Part shown: in pieces, positions 26,032-34,050 of the stretch
How positions within the stretch are numbered: the first letter of the stretch is position 1
How the letters are laid out: each line of letters opens with the position of its first letter
Assembly: GCA_963822595.1 (NCBI GenBank)
Contig: CAWGIG010000002.1
Location: 124,001 to 188,000 of the forward strand
DNA length: 64,000 bases
Reading direction: 5' to 3'
DNA from: CAVRUH01 sp963822595
Lineage (GTDB): Bacteria; Chlamydiota; Chlamydiia; Chlamydiales; Waddliaceae
The notes under the pieces: model-generated
The model's database searches: none
The model's input: the letters and a program-made list of their open reading frames with translations, nothing else
Told to the model about the DNA's origin: nothing
Position numbers and translations under genes: made by a program

Positions 26032-26514
26032 ATGGATCCAGTCGCTCAAGGTCAACTAGCATTAGCTCAAAATATGGGAGCAGTCCTTACGGGAAACAAT
26101 CAAGTTTTTTTAGAAGAAAAGGACTTAACAGCACTAGCAATGAGACAATTGATGAAGGAGGTTCGAGGAATAATTTCTATCCAAGCTTCGGAAATCACAA
26201 CCTTAAAAGCCAGAATTGTTCAACTTGAAGCGGATAAAAGGAACGTTGTAGATGTGCATACTACAGAAATAGCGTCCTTAAAAAGTCTGTTAGCAACAAA
26301 CCACGAAGCTGTTAAAGAACAGATTGTGAAAGTTGACGCAAAACACAAAGCACTCGAAAAAAAATACAATAATCACAAGCATATTGTAAGCAAAGGTCCT
26401 CCGATTATACCAAAGGGCAAAACGACTTATTGTTGTTCAACTGCTAAGGCGCTTGATGACGCGATAGCTGAACATAAAGCAAGACAAGCAAAGTTGAATG
26501 TGAAGAAAAAGTAG
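26032..26514 (+). CDS. Small coiled-coil paralogue 3
   Basis: The 160-residue product opens MDPVAQGQLALAQNMGAV and TGNNQVFLEEKDLTA, nearly identical to paralogue 4. The MRQLMKEVRGIIS helix and a coiled coil up to about residue 110 follow, with the shared YNNHKH. A longer lysine-rich tail (AEHKARQAKLNVKKK) sets it apart. A GAGAATAAATC spacer before the ATG is repeated before paralogue 4, showing that the duplication unit included the ribosome-binding site. The gap to the next gene is 11 bp. Confidence 0.75.
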   Translation: MDPVAQGQLALAQNMGAVLTGNNQVFLEEKDLTALAMRQLMKEVRGIISIQASEITTLKARIVQLEADKRNVVDVHTTEIASLKSLLATNHEAVKEQIVKVDAKHKALEKKYNNHKHIVSKGPPIIPKGKTTYCCSTAKALDDAIAEHKARQAKLNVKKK

Positions 26515-26525
26515 GAGAATAAATC

Positions 26526-26966
26526 ATGGATCCAGTCACTCAAGGTCAACTAGCATTAGCTCAAAATATGGCAGCGGTCGTTACGGGTAACAATCAGGTT
26601 ATTTCACAAGAAAAGGATTTAACAGGTCAGGCAATGAGACTATTCATGTCGGAGGTTCGAGGTATTATAAATACACAAGCTACCCAAATCACGGCATTAA
26701 ACGGAAGAATCGTTCAACTCGAAACTGACAAAAAGGACATGGAAACGGCTCATAAAACAGAAATCGCTGCATTAAATAGTGTGATTACATGGGACCGTCA
26801 AAATCTGCTAATCATGATTGGAGAGCTCCATGCAAAAAACAACGAGCTCCAACAAAGATTCAATAATCATAAACATAATACAATAACAAACGGACACAAT
26901 AATTGGACTTCAAGCGCTAAGGAATGGGAAGATATTGTAGCAGCCTACTATGCGAGAAGAAAATGA
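26526..26966 (+). CDS. Small coiled-coil paralogue 4
   Basis: The 146-residue product has the family head (MDPVTQGQLALAQNMAAVV), the LTGQAMRLFMSEVRGIIN helix and a coiled coil (LNGRIVQLETDKKDM). It ends FNNHKHN and a short aromatic tail (WEDIVAAYYARRK). Its stop codon overlaps the start of the next gene (ATGA at 26963-26966), implying translational coupling of the small coiled-coil protein to the larger helical one. It is very similar to paralogue 3 in the first 60 residues, so the duplication is fairly recent. Confidence 0.75.
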   Translation: MDPVTQGQLALAQNMAAVVTGNNQVISQEKDLTGQAMRLFMSEVRGIINTQATQITALNGRIVQLETDKKDMETAHKTEIAALNSVITWDRQNLLIMIGELHAKNNELQQRFNNHKHNTITNGHNNWTSSAKEWEDIVAAYYARRK

Positions 26967-27745
26967 CGTTTATTAGACCTCCCACGAATCACCAAGCTTC
27001 TGTAACTCTTGTTCAAGAGCCCCTCCCTACGCCGCCTGCTAAGGAGAGCGCGGTTGAACCCGCCACAGTACGTAGAAATCTAAAATTAAGGTTCGAAGCC
27101 CGGGTTTCAGAGCTGATTGTTGCTATGAAAAAGACAGAACTCATTTCGCAAGAAAATCTTGATTTGTTTATGAGCAAGTTTTTGGAGCACGACTCCAAAA
27201 ACACGGACGAACATGAAAGAATATCGTTGCTATTTTGCTTTTTGATTTGCGATGTACTGAGACCGATTTTGCTTGCAGAAACAAATCTGGAAAAACAGTT
27301 CCTATTAGAAGACTTCGATAGTCGTCTTCAAGGGCTCCTAACAGAGGTCTTGCCTGCGGGGGAAACTGTCGAAGAATTCATAAACACTTATGAAATGTTC
27401 GGTGAAGAGGAAGAAATCGAAAGAGCTCAAGTGCAACGGATAACCGACTGCTTTAATGCAGCTGTAAAGCGCGCTTATGATTCTGCGAATGATATAGACG
27501 AAGAAATCATCACGAGCTTTGAAAGTCTTAAAACAAGGCTAAAAGAAATTAATACCCGTAGAAAGGAGATGACTCAAGAGCTCCAAGGGACAATAGAAGA
27601 ATTGGGTGTTCGTGTTGAACGCGCTATTGAAATTGGAAGGCAAGTTGCGGGTGAACAGAAGAATATTGCGAATAGAATGAAGATTGATAGTGAAAAATTT
27701 GCAAAGAATGCTCAGTTATTTGAATTGATTTTAAAAAAGGTATAA
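26963..27745 (+). CDS. Helical coiled-coil protein, translationally coupled
   Basis: The start ATG 26963 overlaps the preceding stop (ATGA). The 260-residue product has a proline-rich head (PLPTPPAKE), a helical domain (residues 30-150; LKLRFEARVSELIVAMKKTELIS resembles the N-terminal helices of the 24058 and 28258 products) and a C-terminal coiled coil (about 165-255). There is no signal peptide or transmembrane segment. I recognise no enzymatic motif. It is probably a member of the same helical-N-domain plus coiled-coil family as its neighbours, without the U-box part. Confidence 0.7.
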   Translation: MTFIRPPTNHQASVTLVQEPLPTPPAKESAVEPATVRRNLKLRFEARVSELIVAMKKTELISQENLDLFMSKFLEHDSKNTDEHERISLLFCFLICDVLRPILLAETNLEKQFLLEDFDSRLQGLLTEVLPAGETVEEFINTYEMFGEEEEIERAQVQRITDCFNAAVKRAYDSANDIDEEIITSFESLKTRLKEINTRRKEMTQELQGTIEELGVRVERAIEIGRQVAGEQKNIANRMKIDSEKFAKNAQLFELILKKV

Positions 27746-27747
27746 TG

Positions 27748-28261
27748 ATGACAGCAATAACACCGAATCGTTTACAACAACGGATAGATTATATAGAGTT
27801 TCCGTAGAGCCGGCGGCAGTTTAAAGCCACAAATTAAGGCACAAAAAGAAGAGAGTCTGAAAGAAATCGAAGAACACGTAGACAGTCTTACAAAACCGCT
27901 CCTAAATAAGCAAAAAGAATCGGAAACAACCCTTAACACCTGTGTTGCTGAATTAGAAGAGACAGACATTGTAGAGCCTGCAGAAACACAGCTTAAAAAC
28001 GTTAGGACGGTTCTTTCAGGTGTTAAGTTGATGCAAGAGACATTAAAAGCTGTAAACACCCGTGCTGAAGAAGAATTGAAGAGAACAACCGAACAAAGAG
28101 TTGATCTTCAGAATATGCTCGCGAATTTGCGACAAACACTCCATTCAAGGAAGAACCAAAATCATCCCTACCAAGAACAAATAAATCAAATGGGTGGAAA
28201 TGCATGTCATCAAATTGCTGATATACCTACTATAAACAGAAAACCCATAGGTGAACAATGA
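27748..28261 (+). pseudogene. Coiled-coil gene broken by one frameshift
   Basis: ATG 27748 (3 bp after the previous stop) starts MTAITPNRLQQRIDYIEF and runs into TAG at 27805. The adjacent frame is open from about 27797 to TGA 28259-28261 and encodes 150 residues of continuous heptad-rich coiled coil (KAQKEESLKEIEEHV..., EEELKRTTEQRVDLQNML). Removing one T from the TTT at 27799-27801 fuses the two as IEFRRAGGSLKP. The 3' end overlaps the U-box gene start by 4 bp (ATGA), so the operon structure is kept. Either a real lesion or a homopolymer miscall. Confidence 0.7.
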
Positions 28262-29358
28262 TCCCTGTATATCCTAATCCTTTGCCGTATCAGAATCCTT
28301 TTGCAGCCCCCGAACCTGCGGGGATACAGGCTTCTAATGCAAATCCACAGTTGTATGAAACTGTGATGAGAAGAAGAGTTAGAGCTGAGTTAACTGAGCT
28401 TAAAACTATCATGAGGGAAACACATCTTCAAGACGAAATGACAGGTACAATAAGTATATGGGCGGAGAACTTTTGGGAAGCTCTTTTGTTGAATGCCGAT
28501 GATGATGAAATTTTTCGGGGGTTTTCACAGCTCATGCAAGAGCTTTTAACGGATCCCTTTTTCGGTGCCCCTTTGGATGAAGAAGCACTACTTGGAAGCG
28601 ATGGACATACTTATGGAAAAAAGTCACACGCGGTTTGGGAGGATCGAGTCGAAGAAATGTACAAACGACGCTCTCCTATGGACCCCGATGATCCGACATT
28701 CCTCGATTTGCGTCCTCACCCTGTGGCCAGGTATATGGTTTGTTGGCTTCAAAGGTATAATTTACTGCAAGTTTCTGAAGATATTGAAAGGGCATATAAT
28801 GAAATTATCCCCAGGCAAAGACTTGCTAGAATCGAACGTTTGAGGGAAAGTAAAGCGGCACGTGATAGGCAAAGAAATGAGAGAATCGCACAAAATGAAA
28901 GGGATTTAAATGCAGAAATTGAAACTATTTTAGAACCCTTGATAGAAGTGAGAGATCTTATTAGAAATAACGCTAACGAACTTATTGAGAGGGCAGAGGA
29001 AATACGAGAGAATGATAGTGAGAACATCCAGGTGGAAAGAGATGCCATTCAGAGGATCGATGCGGATATTACGGTAATTGATCTAAGAAATACTCAATTG
29101 ATACAGAGAGTAAATGAGGTGGGTGAGTTGATTTCTGAAACTGAAAAAGAAAATGCAAAATTGGAAATAGCAATTAACAAAACACGCAAGGCCATCAAAA
29201 AACAGCGAAAAGGATGGGTAAGCGGTGTTTTAAAAACTGCTGTAGTGGTAGCAGCATGTGCAGCTGCTACTTGGGGAGTGGGTGCTCTAGTAGGGGGTGG
29301 GGTTGCCATTTCACCTGCATCAGGCGGTGCCAAAGTGGCAGTAGCAATTATTTTATAA
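28258..29358 (+). CDS. U-box-like protein with coiled coil and hydrophobic C-terminus
   Basis: The 366-residue product has a Pro-rich head, a helical domain (about 33-95) and a segment at 98-165 with the spacing of a U-box E3 ubiquitin-ligase domain. That segment contains DPFFGAPLD, SDGHTYGKKSHAVW (the usual core is G-H-T-Y-x-R-x-x-I-x-x-W), RRSPMDPDDP and LRPHPVARYMVCWLQ. A long charged coiled coil (175-320) and a hydrophobic, Ala/Gly-rich end (about 324-366) follow, the latter fit for membrane insertion. U-boxes recruit host E2 enzymes, and bacterial examples are injected effectors. The start overlaps the upstream stop (ATGA). It is the best indicator that the island acts on a eukaryotic host. 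The U-box call is by motif and spacing. Confidence 0.72.
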   Translation: MIPVYPNPLPYQNPFAAPEPAGIQASNANPQLYETVMRRRVRAELTELKTIMRETHLQDEMTGTISIWAENFWEALLLNADDDEIFRGFSQLMQELLTDPFFGAPLDEEALLGSDGHTYGKKSHAVWEDRVEEMYKRRSPMDPDDPTFLDLRPHPVARYMVCWLQRYNLLQVSEDIERAYNEIIPRQRLARIERLRESKAARDRQRNERIAQNERDLNAEIETILEPLIEVRDLIRNNANELIERAEEIRENDSENIQVERDAIQRIDADITVIDLRNTQLIQRVNEVGELISETEKENAKLEIAINKTRKAIKKQRKGWVSGVLKTAVVVAACAAATWGVGALVGGGVAISPASGGAKVAVAIIL

Positions 29359-29370
29359 TGGAGATTTCAT

Positions 29371-31506
29371 ATGTCTATACCTGGTCAACTACCACCGATG
29401 TTTATCTCATCCGGAGAAAACGGTTTAATGCCTTCGGACAAAGAAGGTGATCTTGCTTCCGAAGCAGAGCAGTATTTTTTGGATAAAGGGGTTCTACTCC
29501 CCCCAGACCAGAGAGCTCAATTTCTAGCTCGTATTCGTGAAATGGCCGGTCAGATTCATGATAGAATCAATGAAATGCGCCAGGGTGGCAGTTCCGCGGA
29601 AGCGATAAAGAGAGAATCGGAAGCTCTTTTTACACAGTTGACATCCACAGGGGACCGATTTTTGGCTGAGACAGAGCGATTCTTTCTGAAGAGAACGGAA
29701 CAGGATCACAACTTTGATCTTTTCGACAAACGTCTAAAGAACATGAAATTAGAATTAAGTGGATTTGTTGCACCTGCACCCTCGCAATCTCGCGATTTTG
29801 GAGCGATGCTCGAACTCGCTAGAAAAGATAGGGTGGAGGGGAGTATTGCTATAGCCAGGGCGGGGGCATTTGCTGTTGAAGGGGCTACTACACTTGTAGT
29901 TGAAGGAGCAAAGCTAGTTGTCAACGGAGCATGCAATCAAAATTTCCTAACCAAAAAAGCATGCGAAGTTATAGGTGAACAAGGCAAGGAAATGGCGAAA
30001 TTTGCTGTTAGGGATTTTCAAGTTGTAGGACAAGAGTTTTGCGAACAGTTTCCCGGAGCTTGCAGGGCTATGGGTAGTTGGACTTCTGTGACTAATGATG
30101 CTCTTCCACAGGCGCTAGAGAGTCAATTTGGCATCCCTCGTGAAATAGGGGAGCAATATTCGAAAGACGCCTTTACATTAGGAACGACCTTTTTGGCTTT
30201 TACGCCGACTCTAAAATTATCGGGGGCTTTCCGTGGAACTGTAGAAGCAATAAAGGACGTTCAGGGATGTGTCTGGGAAACAGTATTTTGCAAAGGTAAG
30301 AATGTCTTAAATGGTTTTATCGATGGGCGAAGTGTCAAGCAAGTTTCAAAAGCTATCTCTAAACCCAGTTCGGAACTTGGCTATGAAGGGCTCATTGATT
30401 TCCAGGGAAGGATGGACAAAGTTGCGGAGCGATTAAAAGACTATTCTTCAGGAACGAAGGCAAATGCAGCGGCGCAATTTGCTGAATCGCTTCCTAGATT
30501 AAATCCTGAACCCTTTGTGATAGAAGATAGCAAAAAAGTACTTCCTTTAATTGCACAAGGAAGATCGGGGAGTAGCGTTTATTTCGTAAAGCACGATGGT
30601 CTGGAAACGTTATATGTTGTTAAAAATTTTCCCGCTTTAGCCGCACCTAATGGCAATTTTGCTAAAGAAATAGTGGCTTACGAGACCCTGAAAGGGTTAA
30701 AATTAAAAAACTTAGATTTCCCAAGAATGTTAAAAGTCGGCAAGCATAAAGCCCTCGAGGGTAATTATGAACAAGGTTTATTGGCTATGACTCCCATAAG
30801 GGGGAAATCGCTTGCAGTTATTTTCGACGAAATAAGTGTACTGGAACGTGGCTCCCAATTGCGAAATGAAGCATTGTTTAGCTTTCAAGCGCCTATGGAA
30901 AAAGCCGGCAAAGCTTTAGCGGAAATCCATCGAAAAAGTTATCAAACTGTAGCACCCTCTACTCATTTTATTTCCCAGGATATGGAAGTCATTCGGGGTT
31001 TATATGACATCACTAAGCCTGAATTACAAAAGTTAAATATTCGTTATACCCTTACTGAATCCCAGGTAGCTAAAAGATTACAAAACTTCAAGCAGAATTC
31101 CGGTGGAGCTTCTTTTGTTCACGGAGATGCTCATCTTCCTAATTTCTTCTGGGATGAAAAGATGTCAAAATTGGCTGCAATTGATACATCAACATTGACA
31201 GAGTCCTTTAATGCAAGACTACAACCTATTGGGGCTCCGGTAAAGGATTGCGCTCAATGGGATGCGATGTTAGGAAGATATGGCAGTCGAGAAGGTTTTA
31301 CTTCTGAGGAGATTGCAAGTTTACGTCAATCCTTTCACAGAGGATACAAACAAGAATTTATCCATCACCATTCGGAAGAGGCCCGTCAGTTTTATGAATT
31401 ATATTGGGGTCTTCGAAGACTTAACAACATTCTGAAATCGAAAGAGATCTCCTTAGAAGAAGCTAAGGAAGTTGTTAAACAATTGAATGCATTAGGTCGT
31501 AAATAA
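29371..31506 (+). CDS. Two-part protein: island-specific N-domain plus APH-like kinase domain (A)
   Basis: The product has 711 residues. Residues 20-265 form a module shared almost word for word with the next gene: QRAQFLARIREMAG, a helical region, then alternating VEGA-rich hydrophobic helices and CNQNFLTKKACEVIGEQGKEMAKFA. The C-terminal part (about 390-690) has the aminoglycoside/choline-kinase-like fold. There is a Gly-rich loop GRSGSSVYFV, a VVK lysine, a catalytic loop HGDAHLPN (His584, Asp586, Asn591) and the metal-binding Asp605 in AAIDTS. Such kinases phosphorylate small molecules or proteins. There is no signal peptide. It begins 12 bp after the U-box gene. It is likely an injected effector kinase; the target is unknown. 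Confidence 0.75.
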   Translation: MSIPGQLPPMFISSGENGLMPSDKEGDLASEAEQYFLDKGVLLPPDQRAQFLARIREMAGQIHDRINEMRQGGSSAEAIKRESEALFTQLTSTGDRFLAETERFFLKRTEQDHNFDLFDKRLKNMKLELSGFVAPAPSQSRDFGAMLELARKDRVEGSIAIARAGAFAVEGATTLVVEGAKLVVNGACNQNFLTKKACEVIGEQGKEMAKFAVRDFQVVGQEFCEQFPGACRAMGSWTSVTNDALPQALESQFGIPREIGEQYSKDAFTLGTTFLAFTPTLKLSGAFRGTVEAIKDVQGCVWETVFCKGKNVLNGFIDGRSVKQVSKAISKPSSELGYEGLIDFQGRMDKVAERLKDYSSGTKANAAAQFAESLPRLNPEPFVIEDSKKVLPLIAQGRSGSSVYFVKHDGLETLYVVKNFPALAAPNGNFAKEIVAYETLKGLKLKNLDFPRMLKVGKHKALEGNYEQGLLAMTPIRGKSLAVIFDEISVLERGSQLRNEALFSFQAPMEKAGKALAEIHRKSYQTVAPSTHFISQDMEVIRGLYDITKPELQKLNIRYTLTESQVAKRLQNFKQNSGGASFVHGDAHLPNFFWDEKMSKLAAIDTSTLTESFNARLQPIGAPVKDCAQWDAMLGRYGSREGFTSEEIASLRQSFHRGYKQEFIHHHSEEARQFYELYWGLRRLNNILKSKEISLEEAKEVVKQLNALGRK

Positions 31507-31522
31507 TATAACTAGAGGATTT

Positions 31523-33520
31523 ATGATAATTGAACCTATCTCTTACCAAACGCCCCCATTTCTTCTGGAGGATGATCTCATCAATGAAGCAGAGGCGTAC
31601 TTTATTGAGAATGCTAACAAGTTGCCTTCAGATCAAAGATCACAATTTCTAGCTCTCATTCGTGAGATGGCCGGTGAGATCATCAATAGAATCAAAGATA
31701 TGCGACAGGGTAGCTGTTCGGCGGAAGCGATAAAGAGAAAATCTGAAACTCTTTTTACACAGTTGAAATCCACAGGGGATCGATTTCTGGCTGAAACGGA
31801 ACAGTACTCTCAAATGAGAATTGCGCAAGGTAGCTCTTTTGAACAATTCGACCAACGCCTGCAGAACATGAAATTGGAATTAAGTGGATTTGTGGCACCC
31901 GCATCCTCAAAATCTCGCGATTTTGGAGCAATGCTCGAACTTGCTAGAAAAGATAGGGTGGAAGGGAGTATTGCTATAGCCAGGGCGGGGGCTTTTGTTG
32001 TTGAAGGGGCTACTGCACTTGTGATAGAAGGGGCAAAACTTGTTGTCGAAGGAGCATGCAATCAAAATTTCTTAACCCAAAAAGCATGTGAAGTTATAGG
32101 TGAACAAGGCAAGGAAATGGCGAAGTTTGCTGCCAGGGATTTTCAAGTTGTTGGACAAGAGTTTTGCAACCAGTTTCCCGGAACTTGCAGGGCCATTGAT
32201 AAATTTGTTTCAGTGGAAACGAATGCTCTTCCTCAGGTTCTAGAAAGTCAATTTGGCATCCCTCGTGAAGTTGGGATGCAATATTCGAGAGATAGCTTTA
32301 CTATTGGCTTGACGTTGTTACCGGTTCCTCCGATTCTCAAAGGATTTAAAAAATCGACTAAAGTTGTTCAAGCCGTTCCAAAAGAATATATTCCGGCTAT
32401 GAGAACTCCTCTTGTTTTGGTTAAGGGAGGTGCCGAGGCTGATGCCGGAATGTGTTTTTATAAACTGAATGCAACGATTCAAGATCTCGCAAGGAAGCAT
32501 TCTTTTGAGACTATTAATCCTCCGATGGCTTTTTTGTTAGAAAAGAATTTAACAGAACTTAGTGGTCAAATTCCTGATTTGGGACGTGCAATCCAAAAAT
32601 TATCGAATCCGCAATGTGCATTAGCCCCTCATAGAGCCCTTTTAAAGGATATAATCGGCAAAGATAACGCGCAAATACAACTTCATTATGAAAATGGATT
32701 TGGTGATAAAGTTTATCGAGTAAGGGAAGCCTCAAATCCACTGATCGTTCTTGAAAGTGATTCAGAAAAAATTTTAAAGACATTTATCGGAATGCATCAT
32801 GTTAAGGCGTTACAGTTGAAGCATGCAGAAGTGCCAAGGCCTGTCGCGGTCGGTAAACATTCAGATGGATATTTCATGGCGATGTCGGATCTAGGTGAAA
32901 GTTTTTCGGAAATGATGGAAAGATTGAATTTCAATACTATGAACTCAGTTCAGCGCTATCATGAAATGAACAAAATGAGGGATAAGTTGCATGATGCTGG
33001 GGTCGCCTATGGTGAGCTTCATTCTAAAAATGCTGTTCTTATACCTCCTTCACAACCCATGCATCAAGAATTTTCTAGATATATCAAAGACCAAATATCT
33101 GATTTAAAATGTGCTTATGAAGCTGAACACATAAGCGTCAATCCCGATTTAGTTACTCAATCTTACAAGGAAATTTTACAAAGACATCCTGTCATGATAG
33201 GAATGGCACAAGGCGATCCTCATTTAGGAAATATAACATGGAATCGTGCGACAAACAAAGTTGGTTTTATCGATTTTGAATTTTTCACCCATAATCTTAC
33301 TGTAGGAAGGCAGCCGCGAGCATTCCCGGTCGTTGAATATGCAACTGTCCTTGCCGATATTGTGGGGCATGGAGAAAAGTTAAAGTTAAGCAAGCAAGAA
33401 ATAACATTGCTTACATCGGCATTCAAAAAGGGATACAAATCAAAAAGTTTAGGAGAACATCCTGCTCTTGAAGATTTAATAACAAAGATATTCCAATTAG
33501 GAACTGAAGAATATCGATAA
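31523..33520 (+). CDS. Two-part protein: same N-domain plus divergent APH-like kinase domain (B)
   Basis: This 665-residue paralogue lies 16 bp behind the previous gene. Residues 20-260 are nearly identical to it, at DNA level as well. After about residue 275 the sequences diverge sharply. The C-terminal kinase fold is recognisable by VYRVREAS (ATP-binding strand), the catalytic QGDPHLGN (Asp565, Asn570) and the metal-binding DFE (584-586). His of the usual HGD is Gln563, as in many active Fructosamine/APH relatives. A shared head with different enzymatic tails is the layout of polymorphic effectors or toxins. Its first ATG has AGAGG upstream. Confidence 0.75.
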   Translation: MIIEPISYQTPPFLLEDDLINEAEAYFIENANKLPSDQRSQFLALIREMAGEIINRIKDMRQGSCSAEAIKRKSETLFTQLKSTGDRFLAETEQYSQMRIAQGSSFEQFDQRLQNMKLELSGFVAPASSKSRDFGAMLELARKDRVEGSIAIARAGAFVVEGATALVIEGAKLVVEGACNQNFLTQKACEVIGEQGKEMAKFAARDFQVVGQEFCNQFPGTCRAIDKFVSVETNALPQVLESQFGIPREVGMQYSRDSFTIGLTLLPVPPILKGFKKSTKVVQAVPKEYIPAMRTPLVLVKGGAEADAGMCFYKLNATIQDLARKHSFETINPPMAFLLEKNLTELSGQIPDLGRAIQKLSNPQCALAPHRALLKDIIGKDNAQIQLHYENGFGDKVYRVREASNPLIVLESDSEKILKTFIGMHHVKALQLKHAEVPRPVAVGKHSDGYFMAMSDLGESFSEMMERLNFNTMNSVQRYHEMNKMRDKLHDAGVAYGELHSKNAVLIPPSQPMHQEFSRYIKDQISDLKCAYEAEHISVNPDLVTQSYKEILQRHPVMIGMAQGDPHLGNITWNRATNKVGFIDFEFFTHNLTVGRQPRAFPVVEYATVLADIVGHGEKLKLSKQEITLLTSAFKKGYKSKSLGEHPALEDLITKIFQLGTEEYR

Positions 33521-33535
33521 AAATGGAGTTTAAAA

Positions 33536-33943
33536 ATGTCATTAATTGTTGCAGGTGATTCATCAACAGTACTCTTACAGAATATAATCAAAGTGATGGC
33601 ACAGGGAAATGAGGAAATTATTGTTGAAGCCATTAAAACTGAAGAAGTCTATGAGAAATATGTTGTAGATACAAAGGAATTGGTAGGCAAGCAAGCAAAG
33701 AATATTGCGGCTTTAGAAGCCAGAGTGGTGCTACTTGCATCTCAAAATAAACAGATGAAAGCAGCGTATAAGACTAAATTAAAGGCAGAAAAAGCTGCAT
33801 ATAGGACTAAATTAATGGCAAAAGATGAAGAGCTAGAAAGTTCGCAAGAGTATGGGCGGAGATGGAACGCTCAGGCAAATATTCTTAGTGAACAATTAGC
33901 AATAAGTAACATGAAGCTTGCTCAGGGTAATCGTAATTTTTAG
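33536..33943 (+). CDS. Small coiled-coil paralogue 5, end of the island operon
   Basis: The 135-residue product keeps the family plan of the 25-27 kb coiled-coil genes. It has a short head (LLQNIIKVMAQGNEEI), a helix, then KQAKNIAALEARVVLLASQNKQM in register with KQAT..LNGRVIQLETDKKDM. It replaces the NNHKH tail with repeats (KTKLKAEKAAYRTKLMAK) and a glutamine-rich end. A TGGAG precedes the ATG, 15 bp after the kinase-like gene. A 107-bp A+T-rich gap follows, so it is probably the last gene of the transcript. Confidence 0.7.
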   Translation: MSLIVAGDSSTVLLQNIIKVMAQGNEEIIVEAIKTEEVYEKYVVDTKELVGKQAKNIAALEARVVLLASQNKQMKAAYKTKLKAEKAAYRTKLMAKDEELESSQEYGRRWNAQANILSEQLAISNMKLAQGNRNF

Positions 33944-34050
33944 TAAACTATTTAATTTAAAAATTTATTAGGTATTTATAAAATATTATTTCTTTTAATT
34001 CTAATATATGTTATATTATTCTTTTTTATTAATAAATATTTCAGGTTAAT

